In this document: piece after piece, positions 54,068 to 63,022 of the stretch
Position numbering within the stretch: position 1 is the first letter of the stretch
Layout: each line of letters starts with the position of its first letter
Assembly: GCF_030697375.1 (NCBI RefSeq)
Contig: NZ_JAUYQD010000005.1
Span: 186,001 to 250,000 of the forward strand
Length of the DNA stretch: 64,000 nt
Direction: 5' to 3'
Source: Rhodoferax sp.
GTDB lineage: Bacteria > Pseudomonadota > Gammaproteobacteria > Burkholderiales > Burkholderiaceae_C
Program-made: the position numbers and the translations under genes
The notes under the pieces: generated by a model
What the model saw: the letters and a program-made list of their open reading frames with translations, nothing else
Databases searched by the model: none
Told to the model about the DNA's origin: nothing

Positions 54068-54200
54068 GTAAAAGTTCCCGAAGGAACGTCGTTGGAACCT
54101 GTTGAAGCAAGCCTATTGGTTGGCCTGGCTTCTATCCTTTTCAACTGTGACAGCAGTGGTATGAACTTTAGTGCTTTCACAGAATTAGCGGTATCCCCCA
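54068..54200 (-). ncRNA. Candidate small RNA or structured 5' leader
   Basis: Minus-strand transcript space between two terminators. It contains a hairpin GTTCC-TTCG-GGAAC (54074-54087) and a larger AAGCC/GGCTT stem (54109-54131), and ends in the terminator at 54039-54067. There is no credible ORF. Either a free small RNA or an attenuator/riboswitch-like leader of the oxidase gene would fit; no known RNA family was recognised and no promoter was proven. Confidence 0.3.
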
Positions 54201-54229
54201 TTCGGGTGAGTTTTGGGTTTTTTTTTGAG

Positions 54230-54254
54230 AAAAACCAAACTATTTTTGGTTTTT
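54230..54254. terminator. A/T-rich hairpin after the two-component operon
   Basis: AAAAACCAAA, five-base loop, TTTGGTTTTT: perfect 10-bp stem, T-run on both strands. It probably ends the minus-strand kinase operon, 43 bp after the kinase stop. Confidence 0.6.
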
Positions 54255-54296
54255 TTTGACTTCCCGGACCGAAAGACGGCCGATTTTGGGAAATCC

Positions 54297-55604
54297 TCAG
54301 TTTTCCAGCGGCAAACGGATCTCAAAACAGGCGCCGCCGTCGGCGCGGTTGCTGCAGGTGGCGGTGCCGCCATGGCGCTGGGTGATCGATTTGACCAATG
54401 CCAGCCCCAAGCCCACCCCGCCGTCGCGTTCGGACGCACCGGGGAGGCGGTAAAAGGGCTCAAAAATACGCGTCTGCAGTCCTTCGGGCACCCCCGGCCC
54501 CCGGTCATTCACCCGCAGGACCGCTTGCCGGTCTTGCTGCGTCAAATGCACGGTCACATCGCCTGCGGCATAGCGGTTGGCGTTTTCCAGCAAATTGCGC
54601 ACGGCGCGGCGCAGCAGCTTGGCAATGCCTGGCACCAGCAGCGCCGTGCCGTTGACCTCCAGCGTGGCGTTGGCGCGGGCGCATTCTTCGGCGGCCAGCC
54701 CCACCAGGTCCACGGGCTCCACGGTGCCCAGGTCGGCCTCGCGGGCGTCCAGTCGGCTGGCCAGCAGAATTTCTTCTATCAGCTGGTCCAACTCGGTGAT
54801 GTTGCGCGAAATTTCGTCTTTGGCTGCGGGGCCGGGGGCATGGCCCAGCAACTCCAGCCCCATGCGAATACGGGTGAGCGGGGAGCGCAGCTCGTGGGAG
54901 GCGTTGGCCAGCAGCGATTTTTGCGATGCCAGCAGAGATTCGTGTGCCTTGACCAAGGTCTCAATCTGCTGGGCGGCCCGGTTGAAGCGCGAGGCCAGAA
55001 AACCCACCTCGTCGTCGCCTTCCATGGACACCCGCACGCTCAGGTCGCCATTGCCCCAGCGCTCGACACCGTTTTGCAAGGTTTCCAGTCGGCGGGTGAG
55101 CCGCCGCACGATGGGGTAGGTGCCCAGCGCCACGGCCACCGCGACCAGGCCCAGGGTCCAGAAAAACCCGAAGGGTGCGCGCCACGACGATTGCGGCGGG
55201 CGCGGCAGGTGCAGATGGATGGTTTGCCCGTCTTGCATGCGCACCATGAATTCAGGGCCTTCGCCAAAGCGGCCGCGGGGCGGCGGTTCGCTGGGTTCTG
55301 CGTCGTCGTCGGTGGCGTCACGCTCGGGCGGTAGAGGGGGCCCCACCAAGGGGCGCTGGTTCGGATGCCACCCGGGCATGCCCGATGCGTGCCGCATGCG
55401 GGCGTGCCCGTTGCCAATCACCTCGCCTTGGGCATTGCGCACCACCACTTCGCGCAGCGGGGGCTCGGATGCCATGCGCCAGGCCCAGCCCACCAACAGC
55501 GTGAGCACCGCCACGGCCAGCACCACGGCCAGCCAGATGCGCACGTACAGTTTTTGCAGCAACACGGCCAGCACCTGCCTAGTCTTGCTGGCGGGCAAAG
55601 ACAT
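54297..55604 (-). CDS. Sensor histidine kinase (EnvZ/CpxA-type)
   Basis: 435 residues from ATG 55604, which overlaps the regulator gene by 26 nt; GTG 55574 is an alternative. Two membrane helices flank a Pro-rich periplasmic loop of about 110 residues (with RGRFGEGPEF). A HAMP domain follows, then H-box ASHELRSPLTRIRM, N-box LLRRAVRNLLENANRYA, and G-boxes DRGPGVPEG and GGVGLGLALVK. It senses an envelope signal and phosphorylates the regulator encoded before it. The Pro/Arg-rich loop has no recognised ligand fold. Confidence 0.9.
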   Translation of the reverse strand: MSLPASKTRQVLAVLLQKLYVRIWLAVVLAVAVLTLLVGWAWRMASEPPLREVVVRNAQGEVIGNGHARMRHASGMPGWHPNQRPLVGPPLPPERDATDDDAEPSEPPPRGRFGEGPEFMVRMQDGQTIHLHLPRPPQSSWRAPFGFFWTLGLVAVAVALGTYPIVRRLTRRLETLQNGVERWGNGDLSVRVSMEGDDEVGFLASRFNRAAQQIETLVKAHESLLASQKSLLANASHELRSPLTRIRMGLELLGHAPGPAAKDEISRNITELDQLIEEILLASRLDAREADLGTVEPVDLVGLAAEECARANATLEVNGTALLVPGIAKLLRRAVRNLLENANRYAAGDVTVHLTQQDRQAVLRVNDRGPGVPEGLQTRIFEPFYRLPGASERDGGVGLGLALVKSITQRHGGTATCSNRADGGACFEIRLPLEN

Positions 55605-56295
55605 AACCCACGCCGCGCACCGTGAGGATGCGTTTGGGGTCTTTGGCGTCGGCTTCAATGGCGGCGCGGATGCGGCCCATGTGCACGTCAATCGAGCGGT
55701 CAAAGGCGTCCAGCTCCCGTCCGCGCACCGCTTCCATGATCTGGTCGCGGGTCAGCACACGCCCGGCCCGCTCGGCCAGGGCCACCAACAGGTCAAACTG
55801 GTAGGAGGTGAGTTCGCAGGGCGCGCCCGACACGGTCACGGTGCGGGCGTCACGGTCAATCTCCAGCGATCCGAAGCGCAGGGTTTTGGTGGCAGGCACA
55901 GGGCCGTCCACCTTGCGCCGCAAAATAGCCCGAATGCGCGCCAGCAGCTCGCGTGGCTCGAAGGGTTTGGGCAGGTAGTCGTCCGCGCCCATCTCCAGGC
56001 CGATGATGCGGTCCATGGCGTCACCCTTGGCGGTGAGCATCAGCACCGGGGTCTGGGCCACCGGCCCCGACAAGGCGCGAATGCGGCGGCACACTTCGAG
56101 CCCGTCGATGTCGGGCAACATCAAATCCAGAATCACCAGATCGGGAGTCAATCCACTGGGGGGGCTGTTCAGCTGGGCCAGCCCACCCAGGCCATCGCCC
56201 GCGCGGCTGACCGCAAAGCCGTTTTGCTGCAGATACTCCGCCACCATGGCGGCCAGGCGGGCATCGTCTTCAATCATCAACAGGTTATGGGTCAT
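55579..56295 (-). CDS. OmpR/PhoB-family response regulator
   Basis: 238 residues. Receiver with phospho-acceptor Asp57 (DLVILDLMLPDIDG) and Lys110 (DDYLPKPFEPRELL), then a winged-helix DNA-binding domain (LTSYQFDLLVALAERAGRVL; SIDVHMGRIRAAIEAD; ILTVRGVGYVFA). It is the partner of the kinase, with overlapping reading frames. The layout resembles RstA/CpxR; the targets are not visible here. Confidence 0.93.
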   Translation of the reverse strand: MTHNLLMIEDDARLAAMVAEYLQQNGFAVSRAGDGLGGLAQLNSPPSGLTPDLVILDLMLPDIDGLEVCRRIRALSGPVAQTPVLMLTAKGDAMDRIIGLEMGADDYLPKPFEPRELLARIRAILRRKVDGPVPATKTLRFGSLEIDRDARTVTVSGAPCELTSYQFDLLVALAERAGRVLTRDQIMEAVRGRELDAFDRSIDVHMGRIRAAIEADAKDPKRILTVRGVGYVFARQQD

Positions 56296-56371
56296 TCCCG
56301 CAGTTTATTCCGGCCAAGCCTACGCCGCGTGCCCGGCCCTTGAAGTCGGGGTAAAGTTAGGTAAATAATGG

Positions 56372-56430
56372 TTGCTACTAAATTAATAGCTGCTTGCGCA
56401 ATGTATTCAAGGGCTGGAGGCTGATTTGGC
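56372..56430 (+). repeat. Interspersed short repeat, copy 5
   Basis: Core AATAGCTGCTTGCGCAATGT and tail AAGGGCTGGAGGCTGATTT. It lies upstream of the intact MFS gene and has a partner upstream of the broken MFS copy (59162). Confidence 0.85.
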
Positions 56431-56469
56431 TTCTGGAATGATGCCCATTGGACAAGCAGAAAACCCGAT

Positions 56470-57666
56470 ATGCCCCCGCCCATGACACCAACCCCCTCAA
56501 GCACCTTGCGACAGATTCCGGCCGGGATATGGGCCCTGGGTTTCGTCAGCATGCTGATGGACATTTCTTCGGAAATGATCCACAGCCTGTTGCCTTTGTT
56601 CATGGTGGGGGTGCTGGGGGCCAGCGCCTTCACGGTCGGGCTGGTGGAAGGCCTGGCCGAAGCAACCGCGCTCATCGTCAAGGTGTTCTCGGGCGCACTC
56701 AGCGACTACCTGGGCAAGCGCAAAGGCCTGGCCTTGGCCGGTTATGCCTTGGGCGCATTGAGTAAGCCGCTGTTCGCCCTGGCGCCCACCATGGGTTTTG
56801 TGCTGGGCGCTCGGCTGCTGGACCGCATTGGCAAAGGCATCCGTGGCGCGCCCCGCGACGCGCTGGTGGCCGACCTGACCTGCGCCGCCAACCGGGGCGC
56901 CGCGTTTGGCCTGCGCCAGTCCCTGGATACCGTGGGGGCGTTCCTCGGACCCTTGCTGGCGGTGGGTTTGATGCTGCTGTGGGCCAATGATTTTCGGGCG
57001 GTGTTCTGGGTCGCGGTGGTGCCCGGCCTGCTGGCGGTGGTGGTGCTGCTGTGGGGCGTGCACGAACCCGAGAGGCCGCCCGCGGAGCAGCGGACCAACC
57101 CCATTCGCCGTGAGAACCTGCGGCGGCTCGGCGCGCGGTATGGGTGGGTGGTCGGCCTGGGGGCCGTGTTCACCCTGGCGCGGTTCAGCGAGGCCTTTTT
57201 GGTTCTGCGTGCCCAGCAAGGGGGCGTCCCGGTGGCGTTGGTGCCCCTGGTGATGGTGGCGATGAACCTGGTCTACGCGGGCACGGCCTACCCCTTTGGC
57301 AAGCTGTCCGACGGCATGTCCCACAAGGCGCTGCTGGCCTGGGGCTTGGGAGTGTTGATCGCCGCCGACCTGGTGCTGGCCACCAACGACCATTGGACCA
57401 CCGTGCTGGCCGGCGTGGCGCTGTGGGGGGTCCACATGGGCATGACCCAAGGGCTGCTGGCCACAATGGTGGCCGACACCGCCCCGCCCGACCTGCGCGG
57501 CACGGCCTTCGGCTTTTTCAACCTGGTCAGCGGTGTCTCCCTGCTGATCGCCAGCGCCGTGGCGGGGTGGCTGTGGGACCAGTGGGGCGCCTCGGCCACT
57601 TTTTATGCGGGCGCGGGTTTTGCCACGGTGGCGCTGCTGGGGCTGCTCAAGAAAACCCCGGCGTGA
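56470..57666 (+). CDS. MFS exporter, intact copy
   Basis: 398 residues with 12 membrane helices. The start WALGFVSMLMDISSEMIHSL is typical of a betaproteobacterial MFS subfamily, and loop motifs DYLGKRKGLALAG and RIGKGIRGAPRDALVAD match MFS A-type loops. The substrate is unknown. A broken second copy lies at 59263. The upstream repeat and the first ~400 bases are shared between them. Confidence 0.88.
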   Translation: MPPPMTPTPSSTLRQIPAGIWALGFVSMLMDISSEMIHSLLPLFMVGVLGASAFTVGLVEGLAEATALIVKVFSGALSDYLGKRKGLALAGYALGALSKPLFALAPTMGFVLGARLLDRIGKGIRGAPRDALVADLTCAANRGAAFGLRQSLDTVGAFLGPLLAVGLMLLWANDFRAVFWVAVVPGLLAVVVLLWGVHEPERPPAEQRTNPIRRENLRRLGARYGWVVGLGAVFTLARFSEAFLVLRAQQGGVPVALVPLVMVAMNLVYAGTAYPFGKLSDGMSHKALLAWGLGVLIAADLVLATNDHWTTVLAGVALWGVHMGMTQGLLATMVADTAPPDLRGTAFGFFNLVSGVSLLIASAVAGWLWDQWGASATFYAGAGFATVALLGLLKKTPA

Positions 57667-57920
57667 AGATTCCCCGCGGCCGTAGGGGCACGGCCCTGCG
57701 CATATGCCACAGGGGCTGGACGCCGATTCAATACCGCCTCGGACGGTGACGTGGGGCGCGGTGGACGAAGCCAGGTGGGGGCGAAGGTCGTATGCCATAC
57801 CCATCAAGGCGTCGCACTATGTACACGTCTACAGCCCAGTCGCACGCCAGGCCACATTTGCACCACCATGCGGACTGTTGTATGCCTGCTGCCACCCAAC
57901 CTACAGCCGTCGCAGGCAAA

Positions 57921-58322
57921 CCCAGACTCTACAACCCGCGCCACCCCGAACGCACGCTGCCCTACCAAACCATAGCCGAGCACTTCGATATCCTTGGCAT
58001 GAACTCGCCAGCGCGGGCCAGTTCGACGGGCAGGGCGACCACCACAGCCCCAAGCCCCATGTCCGACAGATCATGTTTTCCCCCGCCTGCCGGTGCGCCA
58101 GTGGGGGCTGTTCGTCCCGAAGCGCCTGCGCTACTTCATGCAGCGCGACGGGGCGGTGCTCAACATGGTGCTACGCATCTTTCTGCGGGTCATTGCGCAA
58201 AGCCTGGCCATGGAGCGGCTGCGTAAAGAGGGATGCGATTTGGTCTATCGCTGCGCCAAGCAGCGCAGCGAACCGATGGGTGATAAGCGGGGTGCGAAGG
58301 TGGACGAGCTGACCCTCATTTC
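57921..58322 (+). pseudogene. Decayed IS91-type transposase remnant
   Basis: Pieces of one transposase remain in three frames. RLYNPRHPERTLPYQTIAEH (from 57924) is followed by a frameshift near 57987, then LASAGQFDGQGDHH, then a deletion, then HVFPRLPVRQW (58072) and VPKRLRYFMQRDGAVLNMVL, then a second deletion and CDLVYRCAKQRSEP ending near KRGAKVDELTL. These are hallmarks of IS91-family (zinc-ribbon, Y2) transposases. The middle catalytic part is gone, so the element is dead. The preceding ~250 bp (57667-57920) hold no gene I can support. Confidence 0.8.
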
Positions 58323-58930
58323 AAGAGCCTGGTGCGCAGTTCGTTGGCAGTTGGATGATCTGGAACGACGTTGAGAGCATCTTCCATAGCGCGAATGGCC
58401 CCATCTCTGTCACCGTTCTTCTCTCGCTGCGCTGCGGATTTCACAAACCAGTCGGCGGAGAGGTACCGGGAGAGTCTTGTACCTATTCCGTCGCGGTGCA
58501 TTTCCCCGAGCATCGTCATTGCGGCGGGAGAAATGAACAGTGAAGCGATCTTTGGGTTCTCCGCCACAGCCCTGAGATCTTCAACGGCCTCAACGCACAT
58601 GGGAGCTGTAGTTACGTCGATGCCCTGCTTCTTCGTAATGACACAAAACTGATTTCGATACCAACCAAAGTTGAACATTGCCGATGGCTGTCTCGCCTTG
58701 GCTCGGTTCATCAGTTCTTGCAGGTGGGTCTCGTAAAGCGAACGCTTCTCGGGGCTTCCGCGCCGAAAGTCCGGATCAGCACTGATCGACACTATTCGGC
58801 GCATCAATTCATCCGAGTCCAGCTCGCTCGATTGCGCGGAGACCCTACCTGACATAGTGAGGACAAGTAGAGCAACGAAAAGCGTAGTTTGCAACGTGCT
58901 GCGTGCAGGGGACGATTGGAGGAAGTTCAT
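58316..58930 (-). CDS. Hypothetical secreted protein
   Basis: 204 residues. A signal peptide (LFVALLVLTMSGRVSAQS) precedes a helical mature domain with SAMFNFGWYRNQFC and AAMTMLGEMHRDGIGTRLSR, which resembles Sel1/TPR-like repeats, and a closing TPR-like AAQREKNGDRDGAIRAMED. Two Cys residues are likely to pair. I do not recognise a family. Its base composition looks lower in GC than its neighbours. Its 3' end abuts the transposase remnant, so it may have arrived with that element. Confidence 0.65.
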   Translation of the reverse strand: MNFLQSSPARSTLQTTLFVALLVLTMSGRVSAQSSELDSDELMRRIVSISADPDFRRGSPEKRSLYETHLQELMNRAKARQPSAMFNFGWYRNQFCVITKKQGIDVTTAPMCVEAVEDLRAVAENPKIASLFISPAAMTMLGEMHRDGIGTRLSRYLSADWFVKSAAQREKNGDRDGAIRAMEDALNVVPDHPTANELRTRLLK

Positions 58931-59161
58931 TCGGCGGACCTTCTCGTATGCGTGTTGCGAGGCCTAATGATTAGCGTTTGTCTGCCGCGCTGCAATGCTC
59001 GTAGAAACCAAGAACACCTCCTGCGGCTGATAAACCATGTTGGACGGAACCGCCAGCTGAGGCAGTCGCGATAGGAGTTTGAAAGCGTCACCCCGTTTGT
59101 TTGATCGGATTATGACTGGGCTTTAGGCAATTCCAGCCTGTCAACATTTTTGCGAACGGGC
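58931..59161. other. Gene-free spacer between the secreted protein and the broken MFS copy
   Basis: I see no ORF, RNA or clear promoter here; composition is lower in GC than the flanks. It ends at an interspersed repeat copy. Confidence 0.6.
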
Positions 59162-59223
59162 GTTGCTATCAAATTGGTAGCTGTCTGCGCAATGTTCTAG
59201 AGGGCTAGAGGCTAGTTTGGCTT
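59162..59223 (+). repeat. Interspersed short repeat, copy 6
   Basis: GGTAGCTGTCTGCGCAATGT and GAGGGCTAGAGGCTAGTTT; somewhat diverged. Its position before the broken MFS copy mirrors copy 5 before the intact one. Confidence 0.8.
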
Positions 59224-59262
59224 GTAGCGTGATCCAAGCCAAGCGCCAGGAACCCATCCGCC

Positions 59263-59648
59263 ATGCCACACACCACGCACAACACCTTGCGACAGATTCC
59301 CGGCGGGGTCTGGGCCCTGGGTTTCGTCCGCATGCTGATGGACATTTCTTCGGAAATGATCCACAGCCTGGTGGAAGGCTTGGCCGAGGCGACCGCGCTC
59401 ATCGTCAAGGTGTTCTCGGGCGCGCTCAGCGACTACCTGGGGTGGTGCAAAGGCCTGGCCTTGGCCGGGCTACGCCCTGGCGCCCACCATGGGTTTTGTG
59501 CTGGGCGCTCGGCTGCTGGACCGCATTGGCAAAGACATCCGTGGCGGGATGGCTGTGGGACCAGTGGGGCGCCTCGGCCACTTTTTATGCGGGCGCGGGC
59601 TTTGCCACGGTGGCGCTGCTGGGGCTGCTCAAGAAAACCCCGGCGTGA
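59263..59648 (+). pseudogene. Truncated MFS copy with internal deletions
   Basis: A diverged second copy of the MFS gene at 56470. It keeps LRQIPGGVWALGFVRMLMD, then lacks 54 bp (in frame), keeps the next ~110 bases, then has a net loss of 29 bases causing a frameshift, then MGFVLGARLLDRIGKDIRG, and finally a 716-bp loss whose ends in the intact gene are GTGGCG repeats (56843 and 57559). The terminal segment GWLWDQWGASATFYAG ... LLGLLKKTPA is intact but out of frame. It cannot make a transporter. Confidence 0.88.
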
Positions 59649-59678
59649 GGTGCCGCGGCGGCGCCGCCCCCACGTGCC

Positions 59679-59963
59679 TCAGTCGGTGTGCCACTGCACG
59701 GCCAGGGGTGACTTGCGGGAGAACAGCGCCACGTGTTCATTGAGCACATGCTGGATCTGGCCCAACTGCTCCGCCGAGGCGGCGGTGCACTCGAAGTCCA
59801 GCGCGCCTTCCTGGGCGGTCAGCCGGCAGTCGCCCCAGGGGAAGCGCGCCAGGCCTTGCTGTGCGTCGTAGTCCACGTCGATTTTTTTGTGGAAGTGGTA
59901 GCACAGGCGGGTCAGGTAGCGGCTGGGCTCGGATGTGGGCATGCTGCCTTTCAGATAGTGCAT
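59679..59963 (-). CDS. DUF2218 protein
   Basis: 94 residues from ATG 59963 with AGGAGA upstream. It matches DUF2218: SRYLTRLCYHFHKKIDVDYD, followed by GDCRLTAQEGALDFECTA and LAVQWH. Such small cytoplasmic proteins are often encoded next to siderophore uptake or ferric reductase genes; the biochemical role is unknown. It is the last gene of the siderophore uptake operon, 48 bp after the ATPase stop. Confidence 0.85.
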   Translation of the reverse strand: MHYLKGSMPTSEPSRYLTRLCYHFHKKIDVDYDAQQGLARFPWGDCRLTAQEGALDFECTAASAEQLGQIQHVLNEHVALFSRKSPLAVQWHTD

Positions 59964-60011
59964 GGTGGTCTCTCCTGGGTTGGTGTGGTGCGGTACAGCC
60001 CGCACCGGGGT

Positions 60012-60791
60012 TTATTCGGGGTCGAGCGCATGTTCGGCCACCACCATTGGCAGGCCCATCGAACAGCTTTCGACACGCGCCGCAATGCCGTAGGCCTGGC
60101 GCAGCAGGGCCGGGGTCAGTATCCGGCCCGGTTCGCCGCGTGCAATCACCCGGCCCTGCGCCATCAGCAGCATGTCATCGCAAAAGCGCGCCGCCAGGTT
60201 CAGGTCGTGCACGGCCATCAGGCACAGCGCCTGGTGCTTGGCCAGGTAGTGGCGCAGGGCCTCCATCAGGCACAGCTGCCAGCGCAGGTCCAGCGCGCTG
60301 GTGGGCTCGTCGAGCAGCAGCAGGCGCGGCTGGCGCACCAGCAGTTGGGCCAGCCCGGCCATCTGGCGCTGGCCGCCCGAGAGCGAGTCCAGCGCGCGCA
60401 AGCCCAGGGCATGCAGGCCCAGGCTGTGCAGCACCTGGTCGATGCGCTGGTGCGTGTCGGCGGCCGACCACTGCGGGCAGGCGATGCGCACCGCGCTGAG
60501 CACGGACTCGTACACCGTCAGCGACGAGGCTTGCGGCAGGCTTTGCGGCATATACGCCACCCGGCGCGCCCGTGCGGGCGGCCGCAGGCGCGCCAGGTCC
60601 TCGCCATCCAGCAAGGCCTGCCCGGACATGCGGCACATGCCGGCCAGCGCGCGCAGCAGGGATGACTTGCCGGCACCGTTGGCGCCGGCCAGGGCCACCA
60701 TGCGGCCTGCGGGCAAGGGTGCCAGGTCGATGCCCTGCAGCACCACTTTGGCGCCGTAGGACACGCCGAGTTGTTGCAGCACCAGACTCAT
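60012..60791 (-). CDS. Iron-siderophore ABC transporter ATPase (FecE/FepC type)
   Basis: 259 residues. Walker A LAGANGAGKSS, Q-loop YMPQSLPQ, signature LSGGQRQMAGLAQ and Walker B LLLLDEPTSALD are complete. ATG 60791 overlaps the permease stop by four bases; the longer open frame is shadow. It powers uptake of a ferric siderophore across the inner membrane with the permease and binding protein encoded upstream in the same operon. Confidence 0.93.
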   Translation of the reverse strand: MSLVLQQLGVSYGAKVVLQGIDLAPLPAGRMVALAGANGAGKSSLLRALAGMCRMSGQALLDGEDLARLRPPARARRVAYMPQSLPQASSLTVYESVLSAVRIACPQWSAADTHQRIDQVLHSLGLHALGLRALDSLSGGQRQMAGLAQLLVRQPRLLLLDEPTSALDLRWQLCLMEALRHYLAKHQALCLMAVHDLNLAARFCDDMLLMAQGRVIARGEPGRILTPALLRQAYGIAARVESCSMGLPMVVAEHALDPE

Positions 60792-61852
60792 GTCCGCAGC
60801 CCTCCCTGGTGGCGCAGCACCAGCAGCATGAAGACGGGGACCCCGACCAGCGCCGTGACGATGCCGATGGGCAAGACCACGCCCGGCAGCAAGACCTTGC
60901 TCAGGATCGAGGCGCACGACAGCATCAGGGCGCCCGCCAGCGCACTGGCGGGCAGGTAGAAGCGGTGGTCTTCGCCCAGGCTGAGCCGAGCGATGTGGGG
61001 CCCCACCAGCCCGACAAAACCAATGGTGCCCACAAAAGCCAGGGCCGTGCCGCTGAGCAGGCTGACCCGCACCAGGCTCTCCAGGCGCAGCCGCTCCACG
61101 GCCACGCCGCTGCTGCGTGCATGGTCTTCGCCATTGCGCAGGGCGGTCAGGGACCAGGCCTGGGACTGGGTCCACAGGGCGCACACCAGCAGCACCGTGG
61201 TCAGCACGCCAATCTTGGGCCAGGTCGAGCGGCCCAGGCTGCCCATGCTCCAGAACACGATTTGCTGCAGCGCGTTGCTGTCGGCCAGGAATTGCAGCAG
61301 CCAGAGCAGGGCCTCGCAACTGAACATCAGCGCAATGCCAAACAGGACCACGCCGTTGACCGAGGCGCCCCAGCGCCATGCCAGCACATGGATGATCAGC
61401 GCCGCGAAGACGGCGCCGCCAAAGGCGCACAGGGGCAGTGCCAGCTCGGGCCCCAGCCCCCAGGCCGTGAAGCCGGTGACGATGGCCAGCGAGGCGCCGA
61501 CCGAGGCCGCCGCCGACAGGCCCAGGGTGAAGGGGCTGGCCAGGGGGTTATTCAGCACGGTCTGCATCTGCGCGCCAGCCAGTCCCAGCGCGGCCCCCAC
61601 CAGCACCGCCATGACGGCGTAGGGCAGGCGCAGCTCCCACAAAATCACCCGTGTCCCTTCGTCCAGCTGCTGCGGCGCGTGCAGGCCCTGCCACACCGTG
61701 TGCCAAGTGATGCCGGCGGGGCCGGTGCCCAAGTCGGTGGCGAACACCAGCAGCAACAGCCCGAGCAGTAGCAGCAAGACGGTGATGCGGCGGCGCACCT
61801 GCGCGCCATAACGCTGCGCCAACGACGGCGCGGGTGTCTGCAATGCGTTCAT
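60788..61852 (-). CDS. Iron-siderophore ABC transporter permease (FecCD type)
   Basis: 354 residues, about ten membrane helices. GAALGLAGAQMQTVLNNPLA, GFVGLVGPHIARLSLGEDHR and PVFMLLVLRHQGG are the FecCD signatures, including the coupling-helix Gly-Pro-His. ATG 61852 overlaps the binding-protein stop by four bases. A single permease suggests a homodimer, as in BtuC, rather than the FepD/FepG pair. Confidence 0.93.
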   Translation of the reverse strand: MNALQTPAPSLAQRYGAQVRRRITVLLLLLGLLLLVFATDLGTGPAGITWHTVWQGLHAPQQLDEGTRVILWELRLPYAVMAVLVGAALGLAGAQMQTVLNNPLASPFTLGLSAAASVGASLAIVTGFTAWGLGPELALPLCAFGGAVFAALIIHVLAWRWGASVNGVVLFGIALMFSCEALLWLLQFLADSNALQQIVFWSMGSLGRSTWPKIGVLTTVLLVCALWTQSQAWSLTALRNGEDHARSSGVAVERLRLESLVRVSLLSGTALAFVGTIGFVGLVGPHIARLSLGEDHRFYLPASALAGALMLSCASILSKVLLPGVVLPIGIVTALVGVPVFMLLVLRHQGGLRT

Positions 61853-63003
61853 CGCTGGGGCGCCGCGCCGGGGGGCAGCGAGGTCCAGTACTGCCCCTCC
61901 AGCGGCACCGGCTGGAAGCGCTGGTAGAACATGGCCAGCGTCTGGCGCGGCTCCAGGTCGCTGAACAGTGCCGGGTGCAGCCACTTGGCCAGCACCTGGA
62001 CCGCCACCACGTTGAAGGGGGAGCTGTAGAAGTGGTGCCACAGCGCATGCGCCTGGCCTTGGCGGATGGCGGGCAGTATGGCAATGCCTTTGCGCTGCAC
62101 CGCCCGCACCAGCGAGTCCTGCGCGGTCTTGGTATCCACCCCCGCCCCCAGCACGATGCGCATGGGCATGCGGGCCACGGTGTCGCGCGAACCGATGGCC
62201 GTGCCGATGTAGACGTCCGGCGGACGGCTGATCAACTGCTCCAGACTGAGCATGCCAAAGGCCCCGGGCACCAGGCCCTTGGCGATGTTCCGACCACCGG
62301 CCGCGTCCAGCAGCGTGCCCATCAGGCCGTTGCTCATGGTGGAGCAGCACTCGTCACTGAGGCCGACCCGGTTTTCCAGGAACACCGTGGGGCCGGGCGC
62401 CTTGAGGGTTGCCAGCTTGCGCGTGACCCGGGCGAGCTGTGCGGTGTATTCCGTGACGAAGGCCGCCGCCTCTTTCTCGCGCCGCAGGACGCGGCCCAGG
62501 ATTTCCATGCTGAGCCGGGTGTTGCGCAAGGGGTCATTGCGGAAGTCAACAAACACCACCACGATGCCGGCCATGGAGAGCCGGGCCAGGGTTTCGCGGT
62601 CGTTGGGCGAGGGGCCATGGCCTTCCAGGCCGAAGATGGCGACATCCGGTTTGAGCGCAATGGCTTTTTCCACGCTAAAGCTTTCCGCCGTGGTGCGGCC
62701 GGTGCGCGCCACCTCGCGCAGGTGGGGAAAGCGCTGCGCATACTGGGCATACCCCGCGGGGTCCAGCTGTTCGAAATCGCCCGCCATGCCCACAATGCGC
62801 CGACCGATGTCCTCGGGCTCCAAAATGGCCAGTGCCGGCAGCAGACGCCCTTCGCTCAGCAAAATGCGCGCGCTGCTGGCCGGCAGGCGCACCGTGCGCC
62901 CTGCCATGTCGGTCACCAATGCGTCTGCCGCCTGCACCGGGCCTGCCAGCAGGCTCCAGGCCAGGCCCAGACTGGCCCACACGGCCCGCCCTGTGTTTTT
63001 CAT
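61849..63003 (-). CDS. Periplasmic siderophore-binding protein
   Basis: 384 residues. Signal peptide to about AGPVQA, then DALVTDMAGRTVRLPA, the usual start of BtuF/FepB-like proteins, with the long helix backbone of class III binding proteins. The tail is longer than usual (PVPLEGQYWTSLPPGAA). It delivers the ferric siderophore to the permease. It is encoded directly after the receptor gene (19-bp gap). Confidence 0.9.
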   Translation of the reverse strand: MKNTGRAVWASLGLAWSLLAGPVQAADALVTDMAGRTVRLPASSARILLSEGRLLPALAILEPEDIGRRIVGMAGDFEQLDPAGYAQYAQRFPHLREVARTGRTTAESFSVEKAIALKPDVAIFGLEGHGPSPNDRETLARLSMAGIVVVFVDFRNDPLRNTRLSMEILGRVLRREKEAAAFVTEYTAQLARVTRKLATLKAPGPTVFLENRVGLSDECCSTMSNGLMGTLLDAAGGRNIAKGLVPGAFGMLSLEQLISRPPDVYIGTAIGSRDTVARMPMRIVLGAGVDTKTAQDSLVRAVQRKGIAILPAIRQGQAHALWHHFYSSPFNVVAVQVLAKWLHPALFSDLEPRQTLAMFYQRFQPVPLEGQYWTSLPPGAAPQR

Positions 63004-63022
63004 GTTGTGTTGTGCCTTGGGG

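Noticed and set aside
52896..54071. 391-residue plus-strand frame opposite the FAD oxidase
   Set aside because: Shadow frame; the minus-strand protein has clear Tat and FAD motifs.
57704..58312. 202-residue plus-strand open frame read as an intact gene
   Set aside because: Contains only one fragment of an IS91-type transposase, with neighbouring pieces in other frames; treated as a pseudogene.
59733..60665. 310-residue plus-strand frame opposite the DUF2218 and ATPase genes
   Set aside because: Antisense shadow; the minus-strand ATPase has all ABC motifs.
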